From Theobroma cacao (Eukaryota > Streptophyta > Magnoliopsida > Malvales > Malvaceae), in the NCBI RefSeq assembly GCF_000208745.1, contig NC_030852.1, positions 4,303,321 to 4,367,320 of the forward strand: a DNA stretch of 64,000 nucleotides, read 5' to 3'. The notes beneath the pieces are model-generated. The model had not been told where the DNA came from. It made no database searches and was given only the letters and a program-made list of their open reading frames with translations. A program made the position numbers and the translations under genes. Positions 34,921-47,330 of this stretch are shown here, piece by piece (position 1 is the first letter of the stretch; every line of letters starts with the position of its first letter).

Positions 34921-37900
34921 AAAATTTGTTTTACAAGTTGAGCTGAACCTAAAAGACACATGTTCAAGAGCTCAACTAAGGGAGAAGCAGCCTTAATACA
35001 TGGACAGTGGCTGCTCAAGGCACATGACTGGAAATGAAATGTTGTTTGCTCAGCTGGATAAGAAAAATAGAGGTACCGTTTCCTTTGGTGATGATTCAAA
35101 AGGTAGAATTCATGGTATAAGAACCGTTAGTAAGAACACTCAAGCTCGAATTGGTCATGTGTTGCTGGTTAAAGGGTTTAAATACAATTTATTAAGTATC
35201 AGCCAATTATGTGATAAAGGATTCAAGGTATGCTTTGACTCAAATAAATGTGAAGTGATAGATATAAGTACTAACAAAGTTTCATTTATAGGAAAAAAAA
35301 ATTAAGAATATGTATGTTATATTTCTTGAAGATCTTGAGGTGAATTGTGAAACATGTCTTATAGCAAATGTTGAAAATGATGGCCGGTTATGGCATAGGA
35401 GACTTGAACATGTGACCATGCATACCATCTCAAAATTAATAAGAAAAAATCTGGTTATAGGATTGCTTGAACTTAAATTTGAATATGATCAAATTTGTGA
35501 TGGATGTCAATTAGGTAAACAAATTAGAACATCTTTCAAAACCAAGAAAATAGTCTCCACCTCTAGAACTCTTGAACTACTGCACATTGATTTATTTGGA
35601 CCTATTAGCACAACTAGCCTATGAGGCAAATCATATGGCTTTGTGTAGTTGATGACTACTCAAGGTATACTTGGGTCTATTTTTTTACTCATAAGAATGA
35701 TGCTCTACCAGCATTCATAAATCATTGTAGGAAGGTTGAAAATGAAAAAGGACTAGTCATAGTTAGCATTAGGAGTGATCATGGAGGTGAGTTCGAGGGA
35801 GATGAGTTTGAAAACTTTTGTAATGAAAAAGGGGTTGGATCATAATTTTTCTGTACCTAGAACACCCTAGTAACATGGAGTTGTAGAAAGGAAAAACTGA
35901 ACCTTAAAAGAAATGACTCGAACTATGCTTTGTGAAAACAATTTACCAAAGTACTTTTGGGCAGAAGCTGTAAACACAGTAGCTTATATCCTTAATAGAG
36001 TGTCAATAAGAGCCATGATATCAAGGACTCCATATGAACTATATAAAGGTAGAAACCCAAATATTTCTCGCCTTAGAAGCTTAGGCTGCAAATGCTTTGT
36101 GTTGAACAATGGAAAACATCCTCTACGAAAGTTTGATGCTAAAAGTGATAAGGCTATATTTCTAGAATATGCATTGAACTCAAAAGCTTATAGAGTCTTT
36201 AACAAAAGATCTTTAACCGTTGAGGAGTCTATCCTTGTAGTTTTTAATGAATCCAATACCTTGCAAAAGGAAATTTCTGCTGATGAAGATGATACGGATG
36301 ATCTTGAAAGACAAATGGAAGAAATGAACTTAGATGACAAGAAAAACAGTGAAGAAAATTCCCTAGGAAGAGAAACAGAACCTCCACCCTTAGAATCCTT
36401 GCAAAGAACAGAAAATCAACACAATGATCTTCCAAAGAGCTTGAGGTATATCAAGGATCATCCACAAGAGGAAATCATAGGTGATATTTCTCAAAGAGTC
36501 AAGACTAGGAGATGAACTAGAGAAATTTGTGAGTTCATAGCTTTCATCTCACAAATTGAGCCTAAAAGATTTGAAGAGGCAGAAAAAGAAGAAAGCTGGA
36601 TATTAGCCATGCAAGAAGAGCTTGATCAATTTAAGAGAAACTGAGTATGGACACTGGTTTCTAGGCCATTAAATCATCCCATTGTTGGCACAAAATAGGT
36701 CTTTAAAAATAAGGTAGATGAGCAAGGAAATGTTATTAGGAACAAAGCTAGGTTAGTGGCTTAAGGGTATAACCAAGATGAAGGAATTGACTGTGATGAA
36801 ACCCTTGCACCTGTTGCTAGGATAGAAGCTATAAGATTGCCGCTTGGATTTACTTGTTTCATGAACTTTAAATTATTCCAAATGGATGTAAAAAGTGCAT
36901 TTTTAAACGGTTTCATTCGAGAAGAAGTATATATTGAACAACCTCCCGGATTTGAGGACTATGAAAAACCAGATTATGTGTTTAAACTTCATAAGGCCTT
37001 ATATGGACTAAAACAAGCTCGAAGAGCTTGGTATGAAAGACTCTCTAGGTTTTTAGTTGAGAAAAGATATAGTAGAGGAAGTATTGATACAAAACTATTT
37101 GTCAAAAAGTGTTTGAATGATTTAATTATTGTTCAAATCTATATGGATGATATTGTGTTTGGTGCAACTAATGAAGGTTTATGAAGAACTTTGTTGAAGA
37201 GATGCAAGGTGAATTCGAAATGAACATGATGGGTGAGTTGAAATTCTTTCTTGGCCTTCAAATCAAACAAAGTAAGGAAGGAATCTTTATCAGCCAAGAA
37301 AGATACATTCAAGACATGCTGAAAATGTTTGACATGCTGAAGCTAAAATCAATTAGCACACCAATGAGTCCATCCACCAAACTTGATGTTGATGAAAAAG
37401 GAAAAAGTGTTGATCAAAAGCTTTATAGAGGTATGATTGGATCCTTGCTGTACTTAATTGCTAGTAGGCTTAATATTCAATTTAGTGTGTGTTTATGTGC
37501 ACGGTTTCAATCATAACCTAAAGAGTCACACTTGACTGCAGTAAAAAGAATCTTTAAGTACCTTATAGACACACAAAATTTAAGATTGTGGTACCCAAGA
37601 GGAACATCCTTCAATCTTATTGGATATTCATATGCAAACTTTGCTGGAAGCAAAATAGATAGAAAGAGCACTAATGGAACAAGTTAGTTTCTAGGAGATA
37701 AACTTATATCCTGGTCGAGTAAAAAATAAAACTTAGTTGCACTCTCCACAGCTGAAGCTGAATATATTCTTTAGGTAGTTGTTATGTTTAGATTTTGTAG
37801 ATTAAACAACAATTAAAAGACTTTGGCATAACCTTGCATAATGTACCAATATTTAATGATAACACTAGTGCCATTAATATATCAAAGAATCTTGTACAAC

Positions 37901-38088
37901 ACTCTAGGACCAAGTCTATTGAGATTAAACATCACTTTATTAGAGATCATGTAATTAAAGGAGACATTAAAATTGAGTTTGTTAGCACCATTAAACAATT
38001 AGCTGATATATTCACCAAGCCCCTTAATGAGGAAAGATTCTATGATATTAGGAGAAATTTAGGAATGGTTAGTGTGCAGGAGCTTTAA
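34921..38088 (+). pseudogene. Sirevirus-like pol: protease, integrase, reverse transcriptase, RNase H; broken
   Basis: Protease active site YMDSGCSRHMTGNEMLF (about 34997-35047). GAG-pre-integrase RLWHRRLEHVTMHTISKL and the HHCC zinc end CDGCQLGKQ. Integrase core with LELLHIDLFGPIS, VVDDYSRYTWVYFF and IRSDHGGEFEGDEFENFC (about 35570-35830), then MTRTMLCENNLPKYFWAEAV. Reverse transcriptase with FQMDVKSAFLNGFIREEVYI and catalytic YMDDIVFGA (about 37141-37167), the FFLGLQIKQSKEGIFISQ connection, and RNase H ending with HSRTKSIEIKHHFIRDHV and a stop at 38086. Several stops look like transitions: TGA for arginine at 35622 and 36513, TAG for tryptophan near 36697, TAA for glutamine near 36763. Confidence 0.92.
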
Positions 38089-38124
38089 GAAAATTTTTGG
38101 GTTTTTCTCATAAGACAGTAGGTA

Positions 38125-38182
38125 CTTAGTCGGTTAAGAAAGTCACTTAGTCAACTAAGAGTGTTCTGTCTCTTTAAATAAT
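38125..38182 (+). promoter_or_regulatory. LTR-type palindromes and TATA-like word between pol and the third ORF
   Basis: cttagtcggttaag (38125-38138) and cttagtcaactaag (38146-38159) repeat the palindromic motif of the element's own LTR, with the same intervening aaga and following agag...ttctg. A TATA-like tttaaata follows at 38173-38180. Position 37-95 bases after the pol stop and ahead of the third ORF suggests an internal promoter. That role is inference. Confidence 0.45.
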
Positions 38183-38473
38183 AAGACTCAGTTAGTTAAA
38201 GAGAGAATGAATAAAATAGTAAAAAGGAACAGTCTACCAGGTGAAGAAAACGGGCAGCAAATATCGCCTAACTAAAAAATAAAAAAATGAGAGGTAAAGT
38301 TTTAAATTTTGAAAAGGAGAAAAACTGACAGCATTTAAGGGGGAGTCAAATGGTTTCTCATAACTCCTTATCCACATCCTCCATTTTCTCCTACTCGAAA
38401 CCTCTATTCTGAAAAATAGAAACCCTATTTCTTCTTAATCCTCAAACTTTAGGTCAAAACATCTCAAAACCAA

Positions 38474-40518
38474 ATGGCAAAATCCTTCTTGTTTAAAGAA
38501 ATTCTGGAAAAGAAGAAGTGCAAACGACCAATGGAAGAGTGTCTTCAAGCAGAAATTCAAAAAAAGAAAAAGAAGATTGTGTTCACCTTTGAGGTTGAGA
38601 AGATTAAGAAAAAGTAGACAGAGAAAGAACATATAGGAAAAAAAAAGAAAGAGAAAGAAAAATCCTTCAAGAAAGGTAAGATTCTGTCATCAAAGTTTAG
38701 AAACAAAACCCATGAGGATAGGTTCAAGAAAATTGAAAATGCTCCGATTACATGTGGCAAATTTATTGACTAAGAGAGCTTCAATGAAAACTCTAAAATT
38801 CAAGTAGTTCTGTCAGATTACTTTGAGGAAATGAAACTCAAGAAATTCAGCACTTTCAAGAACCGAACCTATAGTCCTAGCCTTGTAAAAGAATTTTATG
38901 CTACATAGCTTTAGATGAAAATGAATTGGAGGATCCTGAAGATTTCATTAAGGATGGTCTGAATGTTTTCATAAATGGAAAGGAATTTGTTGTGACTGCT
39001 GCAGACTTAGAAAGCTTGCTTAAAATTGAATGTGAAGAGGGAGATTTTGAAATGCTTAAGAATTACGATCTATCATCTTTGTGGGAGGTTATAACAAGAA
39101 AAAAAGAAAAATACTCATCCAAAAGTAATGCTGGTCTCATTACAAGCCCTCAAATCAGAATTTTGCATTACTTTATTGCTACAAACATTCATGGAAAAAG
39201 TGGCAACTTGAGCTATGTTAGTCTTCAAGACTTATGGCTAATGGAGCATGCTTTCAATGGTGCTTCATTCAATCTAGGCTGATTCATGATAGAGAGAATA
39301 AGGGGAGCCTGTAGAGTTGACAAGGTAAATTTACCATATGGAAATGTGATCACCTCACTGGTTAGGAAGAAAGGGATATGGAGCTCTAGATATGAAATGG
39401 ATTTAGTGAAAAATAGGGACCAGGCTATATATCTTGGCAGTCTACCTAAGATGGGGTATAAAATGAATGGAGAAAAATTTGTTAAAACCCCCAAAGTCAC
39501 TCTAAGAGAAGAATTTTCTCTCTCTGCTCAACTTGAGACAACTCCCTCCCAGTTTTCAAATGAAATGGTTCTAAATCTGCTCATGCGAATTGATGGAATG
39601 CTTATTGACCAGACTGTGAGGTTATAAAAAATAGAAGAAAATTTGGAAGAACTTGAAAATATGATGAAAGGAAAAGGAAAATCGACTTATGAACCTACTA
39701 TTGCAGATACCTTAACACCTGTAAGATAGGCTGCTGAAGGTTCTGCCTTCCAAGCAGAAGGTTCAACTTTTTAACCTACAAGTCCTGTCATTCAAGTCGA
39801 AGGTCCTAAACCAGAAGTTGATCAACCAAGGAAATCTACAACTTCTGAGCCTTAGAATAAAGATGAATCAGATCAAGGCACTGAAGTGCTTGGCTCGTTT
39901 GAAAATTCCCCATCTCATCATGAACCGCAACAAGATCAACCATTTCCCCTCAATTCAGAGGACGCCTCGATAATGGATGTTTTCCACCAAATGGTCAAAA
40001 AAGAACAAGTTGAAAAGGAAGCAGTTAAAGGGAAAGCACAAAAATCAGTATCTTCTAGAGAATCCCCTAAACTAGCTTATGCTACAGAGTAACAATCTGG
40101 GAAAGGAAAAAAAAAAAGCTGCTGCAGCTGCACAAACCAAGCTTAAACCATTTGGTAAAGGCAAGAAAACAATGGCAACTAAGACCAAATTCCTCAAGAA
40201 AAGGAAATCCTCCAGAATAGTTAAAAAAGCTAGACCATCAGCCATCTTTTTTTCTCAAGACCCCCATGAAATTTCTGACAAATCATCCCTTGAACCCTCA
40301 CCATAGAAATCACTGCTAGAACCATCTCCTGAACCTTTTAATGTTTTCTATGGCACTGATGAATCTACCCCTTCAGCCTCTTTAGAAACAGATTGAACAC
40401 CTTTCAGTTTGATGATGACAAAAAAAGAGAGAATTATAGAAAACTTAAGAGAGATAAAGGGTAGAAATGATCTAGGGGCAATTTAGGAACAAATAATGAC
40501 TATTGTTTTTCTGTTATG
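38474..40518 (+). pseudogene. Third ORF of the Sirevirus-like element (env-like position), broken
   Basis: The ATG at 38474 starts MAKSFLFKEILEKKKCKRP, a strongly lysine-rich N-terminus with nuclear-localisation-like clusters. After stops near 38615 and 38770 and a frameshift near 38903 the central part (38926-39627) reads FINGKEFVVTAADLESLLKI, RILHYFIATNIHGKSGN, LSYVSLQDLWLMEHAFNG and RVDKVNLPYGNVITSLV. This resembles the putative plant transposon protein domain common in post-pol ORFs. A Pro/Glu-rich tail follows, then a second basic block (TKFLKKRKSSRIVKKARPS, about 40183-40240). No signal peptide or clear membrane segment is seen, so an envelope role is not supported by sequence. The ORF region is cut by the solo LTR at 40519. 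Function is unknown. Confidence 0.65.
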
Positions 40519-43463
40519 TGTCACGACCCGAAACTCCCATCGGACCCATGACAACCGCCGTAACGTCCCGATAGGCACTCATTACCCGAAATGCCGATCG
40601 AAACCCCGTAAGGCTTAGCATCAGCTTTCGCATCTCCCTAGTGAGCGACAGTAATTAAATCTTGCATTTCAAGAAATCATAAGTCGTTTCCAAATAAAAA
40701 CAATATAATATTATTTTCTGGCTCATAGGGACATTTTCGTCATTTTTTTTTTAAATCTCAAAACTTGCTAAAAATATAGTAGGTAAGCAGAAAATATATA
40801 TTTAGTGATTTAAAAACAAATTAAATATCTAAAACGTTCATTTGAAGTGAAAATTTGACCATTTGAATATAATAAAAATATTCAATAAAATAAATTATTT
40901 TCTTGTAAAATAATTGTTATAAAGCTATCGGTAAATAATTCTTATAACATAAAAGTTAACTATATTCATATATACTATAAAGCAAATAACCAAAGCATAA
41001 AATTATTTTTACAATGACACATGGGCCCACATCTAACCGAAATACATCGGAAGCTGAAAACCTACAGCTTTTGTCGATTCAAGTCCAAATGAAGGTCCTT
41101 GTCAAAGTCAGCTAACTATGGAATTCCCTGAGCTTGAAATGTGAGAAAATGAGGGTGGTGAGATTATAAAATCTCAGTGAGTAAACAGACACTATCTAAA
41201 CTATCTAAAGGCGAGTAAATGGAGACGAATTAAAATAAGTTATCATACTGTAGTTTCGTTACCATTCAACTTATTTCAACCAAATAAACAAATAGGCTTA
41301 TGATTTCCTGAAAAGCTTGGCTCGTGCCAAAAATCATTCTCATACCAGTTATCAAGGATACCTTGATTGAGGGTTATCCCAACCGAGTCCGCCAAGGTTG
41401 TTAAATATCTTTACATCCGAAATTTTAGCCATGCCTTGGCGTTGGCTAAGTCTCAATCTCACGCGGTGGTCCACGTGAAGTGCACTCAAATATTTACCTC
41501 AGGACATACTTCATCCAACATCTCCCTCCAGAGGTAAATATATAATTGGATTATCGTGCCCCTCTCATAGGCAGTCCACGGAAACCCCCACCACTGCAGT
41601 GATTATGGATTATTTTATCTACCACCTGATTTATAAAATCTTTTTCTGCATGACATGGCAATTTATCGCAACCTAGCCTCCCAAGGCTAAATACACAGTA
41701 AAATTAATTCTAACACCAAAAATCAGTTTAGCCATTCATGCTCATATATTGTCATAAGCCATTCAATTTAAAACCATAAATTTACAACACAAGCACGCAG
41801 TCTCCAATTATTCTATTTTCAAAATAAGTATTCAATTTTTCAGAAAATTTATAAAATCATTTTATAAAATTACAATTTCTCCTCAAACATAGCAATTTAC
41901 CATTTAAACCCATTTTTCATAAAATCACACAATTGTATAAAACTACTCTAGATAATTAAGACGATAATAAGTTTACTCATAGTTCTAGGAGTCGATGTAC
42001 TCCTAATCCCAGTCTTCAAGCACAATCTCTGTACTTTTACCAGTGTAATTTGCTCACCTCCTATCCACAATGTACAATACATAATTCACCACATTAATGC
42101 TTGACCATTATAAAATCAACTCAGGCTCGATGTATATGCATGATATGATATGCAACTTATCCGACTACCACTTACATGCAGTGCTAACCTAATTTGGCCT
42201 ATTACCCGATTAAATGACAATTGTGTCCGATTTGGCTCCAAATTGCTCCATTTCATTTTTAATATTTCAATTCATTAAATACAAATCCAATAATCTAAAA
42301 TTCAGCCTAACAACCCTCACAATTCTTCTTGAAAATTTTGGCCATTGTGGTGCACTATCACTGAAAATTTTCCCATTCCATTTTCTCACCATAAATGATA
42401 ATTTCATCAATTTTTTAACCAATTCACTTGATCACAAAATCAATTCATTACTTCTACACTTCACATAGGGTTCGGCCATTGAGGGTTCATGGGGAAAATG
42501 GATTCTTTTCTTGTTATTTTGTTTCTAAACATGCTTAACTAACTCTAAACACCAAAAAAACTCAAAATCAAACAATTCCAACATCATTTCTCTCACCAAA
42601 CCCATTCGGCCAGCCATGATTTCCCCATGAAAATATACAATCCAACCATGGAAATTAAGAAGAAATGCATGGGTAAGGTAAATCACTAGCAAAAATAAAA
42701 AAAATTTACCTTTGCTTGATCAAATCCTTGAATTCCAACACTTTCTCTTTGATTTTCCCCACCTAGGATTTGTTCTTGTTTTTCCTTTTTTCCCTTTTGT
42801 CTTGGGTGAATATGGAGAAGAAGAATGGGATAAATATGGGCTGATTTTTATAGAAAAAAATAAAATATTCTTGCTTGACACATGCCACATGCTTATTAGT
42901 CCATTTTTCTTTTTATACTTTAATAATTATGCTCCCATTCTCCACCACATAATTAGTCAAAGGTCAAAATGAGGATAAGGGAAGACCATGTGCTGGACAA
43001 GTGTCCTGGTGGTGGAAAATTACTATTTTGCCCCTGGGGTGGCAAAATTATCATTTTACCCCTATGCTCCAAAAATACTGAAATTATAACTTTTTCATTT
43101 CTCAATCTCAAATTATACTCCAATGAATCAAATGTGATCAATCTTGATCAAAAACTTCCTCCAATATTCCAATTTTATCCTCAAGTGATAAAATTACCAT
43201 TTTACCCTTAGATAGTGAAAGTTCCGGTTTGACTCCAAATTAATCCTTGAACTCTGAATCACCATTTTAAGTCATTCCTTGATTGTAAAATTTTGAATTT
43301 CACCTTAAAATTCCTATTTGAATTAGTTCGAGGCTTAATCGACTTAATGGTACAATTAGGGAAAATATTGTCTTTTAACGATTTCTCAAACTTCCTAAAT
43401 ATGCAAACATTCTATTGAGCATGTAAATGACATCGTAATTATTTTATAGAATAGGGTTTGACA
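40519..43463 (-). mobile_element. Antisense solo LTR (2,945 bp) of the Tekay-like Gypsy family
   Basis: Plus strand begins TGTCACGACCCG and ends GGGTTTGACA, the exact reverse of the LTR ends at 15798 and 18746. Internal blocks match in reverse order, for example cgaaaccccgtaaggctta and the aaccttggcggactcgg region. Flanking 5-mers ttatg (40514-40518) and ttgtg (43464-43468) differ by one base. No interior or second LTR exists. Frames such as 42214-42468 inside it are not genes. Confidence 0.9.
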
Positions 43464-44060
43464 TTGTGTTTGTTCTGTTGATAGTTGAACATCTAAATTT
43501 AACTTTGTTGTTTATGTTATTATGTTGAAAATGGGATGTTGTTAAGCTGCTTATATTATTTTGTTGCTAATGGTTAAACATTTAAATTTGTTATCAATAT
43601 TTATGGTATTTTGACTGCTGATGTTTAAAGTTTGTACTGCTATTGGGCTGTTATGCTGATAATTAATTTTTGTTAGGATATTGTGAGTGGAATTTAGTTG
43701 AAAATGTATATGGATGCTGATTATACTATATTTGTTGGATGATCAATGGCATAAATAAAATATGATAACAATATGCTAATGTCAGACAGTTAGTTGAAAT
43801 ATTGATGATATTCTAGCAACCAATCGCCTGTTGTTGATCATTTTATATGTCTGCATAAATATATTCTAAATATATAATGTCATTATTTGTATGACATAAA
43901 TAAAAACTTGCTGCTAAAATGAATAATAAAATATACACACACTAAAAGGGAGCATACACTTAGGAAGAGGAAAACCTCCATTTTTTGCAGAGCAAAAAGG
44001 AACCAATAGCATTATGCTGTTAATCAAGGAATGTTTTGTCATCATAAAAAGGGGGGAGAT
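43464..44060 (+). other. 3' untranslated interior and polypurine tract of the Sirevirus-like element
   Basis: T-rich sequence with repeated words (gttgaacatctaaattt and gttaaacatttaaattt) continues the interior interrupted at 40518. It ends in aaaaaggggggagat (44046-44060), the polypurine tract directly before the 3' LTR. Confidence 0.75.
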
Positions 44061-45241
44061 TGTTGGCTCCATTAGTTTTTTATGATAATAAAATATTCCC
44101 ATTCATTTGTGTTTAATATTTCTACTTGAGTGTGCAGGACAAAAATTTGTATGCCAAGAATAAATAAATCATTCAAAGGCACATATCAAAAATCATATGA
44201 ATAAGGACCCATAATTGATCAACAAAACAGAAGCCTCTTAGTTGGATAATGAAGGGTATTAATAAGCTAAAATTCAAATAAGAAGTTGGCGGGCTCAAGA
44301 GGTTTGAGAGACAAAAAAGACTTAGTCGACCAAGAAGTAAGTCAGTCGATTAAGAGCCTACTACCAAAAATCTAGACTTCAAGACAAAAACAAATTAATC
44401 GACTAAAAAAAAAGTTAGTCAACTAAGTGCTCACTACCAGAAACTGAGATCAGAAGATAAAGACAACTTTGTCAACTAAGAGCGCATTTAGTCAATTAAG
44501 ATCATTCTGTCGAAAAATTTGAATTGAGCACTAGAAGACAAATTAACGGCCAGAACTACCACCAAACTGTTTCCAACGGTCAAAAACTGCCTAACACCTA
44601 TCAAAGTTGATTTCTCAAGTATTTAAAAGGCTATCAACGGCTAGAAAATCAATTAAGGTTTCCAAATCCAAAAAGAGCTCAAAAAATTACAAAAACCTTC
44701 AGCATACTTTCTGCACTTCACTTCTATCATTGTAAAAGATTTAAGCACTTCCCTTTGTACCACTTAGATCAAGTCAGTGATCATAGGTACACATTTATTT
44801 CTCTTCTCCTTGTACACTTAGAGTGTGCGAGACACTCTAAGGGATTTATTCAAGTTTGGATTGCTTGATTGAGTGTATAGGTTCTAACTTAGCCTAGAAA
44901 AGTTAGTTGTTGGGTTTTGGTTAGTTTCGGTAAAAACCATTGTGAAAGGTTTTGGCTGAGCCTGGTAAAAGCCATTGTAAAAGCTTGGTGAAAGCTTGCG
45001 AATTTCACCGTTCATAAGTGGATTTGTTTGGAAAATCCTTGGTTGAACAATCAAAGTAGTGGATCTAGGTCTTGGACCGAACCACTATAAATTCTGGTGT
45101 GATTGTTTGCTCTATTTTTAGTTTTTCATTCATATTTAAATCTTTCTTTTATCTTGCATTTATCCCCAATTTGAAGTCAATTTTAGTAAGAACCAAAAAG
45201 TGTTATTCACCCCCTTCTAGCGCGTTTACTTGGGACCAACA
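44061..45241 (+). repeat. 3' LTR of the Sirevirus-like element
   Basis: Starts TGTTGGCTCC and ends GGGACCAACA. Compared with the 5' LTR its palindromic repeats (about 44320-44490) are more decayed, several by C-to-T or G-to-A changes. Confidence 0.93.
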
Positions 45242-45246
45242 TTTTG

Positions 45247-46590
45247 GTCGCTGGAAGGGAATTTCCAAGCTGTCGACTTAGACAATGGCTACTATTATTT
45301 TAAGTTTTCCAAAAAATCTGACTACATCCATGTATTATCAAAGGGTCCATGGATTATTGCTGGTCACTATCTTACCATCAAATGATGGTCATTGAGTTTT
45401 AGATCTAATGAAGCAACCATAGATTCAGTGGCTGGATGGATAAGATTACCAGGGATGCCCTTAGAATTCTATGATAGAGATATACTTTTTAGAATTGGAG
45501 ACAAACTTGGGAAAACTGTCAAGATTTATAGAACTACCTCTGATGCAACAAGAGGCACATTTGAGCAAATGTGTGTAGAAATCGACCTCATGAAACCCTT
45601 AGTTCCAAAAGTTTGTATATGAGGAAGATGGCAAATAATAAAATATGAGGGATTGAGAATGTTATGCTTCATTGTGGCAAGTTTGGGTATAATACAGAAG
45701 TGTGCCTTATCATGAGGAAGGAACAAGAGAGTTATTCTAAGGAACAAGCATTGCAAATGGCAATAGTTAGGAAACAACCAGAAAGAGAATATAAGTCATC
45801 AAAATTCAAGCTTGGATGGTAGCCAAGACAACTTTTAAGAGAAAAATATAAGGGGTAAAAAACGAGGGTAGTACTAAACCAAATGTAAGACCACCACCTT
45901 AGGAAGGGAGTTCGAAGGAAATATCAAGAACTGGTTCCCGATTCCATATTTTGGAAGATGAAGAAATGAATTTTGAAGTAGGTGAGATTGTCCCAGAAAC
46001 AATGGAAGCAGTGGTACCATTGCAAGTAACCAGTCAAAAGGAAAAGAATAATGTGGTGCTTAAAAACAAAGATACTTTAAAAGAATCTCTACAAGCCACA
46101 ACAACTATATCGAACAGAGATCATACTCCTTCACAAGCTAAAGGGAAAGAGACGGTATTAAGAGCTATTAAAATAGCTTCATCAGACACTGCTTTGGCAA
46201 ACAAAAAAGAGAATTAAGTCAGAAAGAAATCTGTTTTATCAGATGAAAGAATTCTGGGGGCCCAAAAAGATTTAGAAGAGGTAGAAATAGTTAAAGATCT
46301 TCGTCATGCACCAACTAAAGGATCTAAAACCCCATAATTACAATTCCAAGAGGCAACACAACTAGTGTTAGGGTTAATGAAGTAGCAAAGGAGGGGAAGA
46401 TCCTGAAGTACAGCATGGGGATCTTGTCAAACCGACCACAATAATTACAACAACAGATTTGGAATTGGAGATAGACGAGGACAACATCATGCAAATCCAA
46501 TTTGCATCCATCCTAACTCTTGATTCTTCTTGGTATTTAAATCTACATTGAGTTTTTTTTTAAAGATATTTCTTATATTATGATGTATAA
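45247..46590 (+). pseudogene. LINE DUF4283 continuation and CCHC knuckle, broken
   Basis: Continues the LINE ORF after the Sirevirus-like insertion: SLEGNFQAVDLDNGYYYFKF, then VLSKGPWIIAGHYLTIKWWS and IRLPGMPLEFYDRDILFRIG (to about 45620), all typical of DUF4283 proteins. A knuckle follows near 45660-45705 after a one-base frameshift; its cysteines are kept but the histidine is replaced by tyrosine (CGKFGYNTEVC). 45951-46217 is an open, polar, low-complexity linker before the endonuclease. Confidence 0.83.
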
Positions 46591-47330
46591 TATTTTGAGT
46601 TAGAATGTGAGAGAAGCTGCCTCTAAGAGATGCGTCAAGAATGCGAAGAACTTAATAAGGCTACATAAACTACAAGTAGTCACTATCTTGGAGGCAAGAA
46701 TATTGGATGGAAAAGCAAACAGAACATGCCATCGTATTGGATTACCAAACTTCTTTCGGGTAGAGGCAATGGCTTTTCAGGTGGATTATAGATTCTATGG
46801 GATGCAAACATCATTGATATGGAGATATTGGCTTGCTCATCACAACTGATTCACTTATTAGTCAAAGACCCATATAACAAATGGCTACCGACAGTGATTT
46901 ACGGGAGTCCGATTGCAGATAAAAGGAAACAACTATGGGAGTTTCTCTACTTAGTTAGTGAAGTTCATGATCTTTCATGGATGGTAATAGCAGACTTTAA
47001 TCAAGTAACCTCTCTAGTTAAGTAAAGTGAGAGAAAAATCGTGAACTTACAACAATGCATCCAGTTTAATGATTGTATGAGTCACTGTAAGTTACTAGAC
47101 TTAAGAGCATCAAGTCCACAATTTACTTGCTGCAATAAGGGAGAGGGCTTTAATTATACTAAAGTACGACTAAACAGAGCAATCATAAATGAGGCTTGGT
47201 ATGACTTCTTCCCACATGCACAAGTACTTAATCTACCATGAACACACTCAGATCACCATCTTGTGTTAGTGAAATGTCAAAATGTTTTTCCACTTGATAG
47301 ATTAGAAAAGAGATTTCGATTCAAACTAGC
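46591..47330 (+). pseudogene. LINE AP-type endonuclease, broken
   Basis: The domain starts at the classical WNVRGA-type site, here with TAG in place of the tryptophan codon (near 46596) followed by NVREAASKRCVKN. LHKLQVVTILEARI carries the catalytic glutamate. After frameshifts, SWMVIADFNQV and, near 47247, HSDHHLVLVK supply the DFN and SDH motifs. This enzyme nicks target DNA to prime reverse transcription; the long imperfect target duplication around the element fits that mechanism. Confidence 0.87.

Larger units (their letters stand above)
32086..45241 (+). mobile_element. Sirevirus-like Copia retrotransposon with a third ORF (13.2 kb including a solo LTR)
   Basis: LTRs of 1,180 and 1,181 bp start TGTTGGCTCC and end GGGACCAACA. 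Flanking 5-mers ctttg (32081-32085) and ttttg (45242-45246) differ by one base. Gag-pol order is Copia, the primer site is initiator tRNA-Met type, and about 2.4 kb of extra coding-like sequence lies between RNase H and the 3' end. Long size, long LTRs and a post-pol ORF are Sirevirus traits (SIRE/Maximus). Without the solo LTR at 40519-43463 it is about 10.2 kb. All ORFs are broken. Confidence 0.88.
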
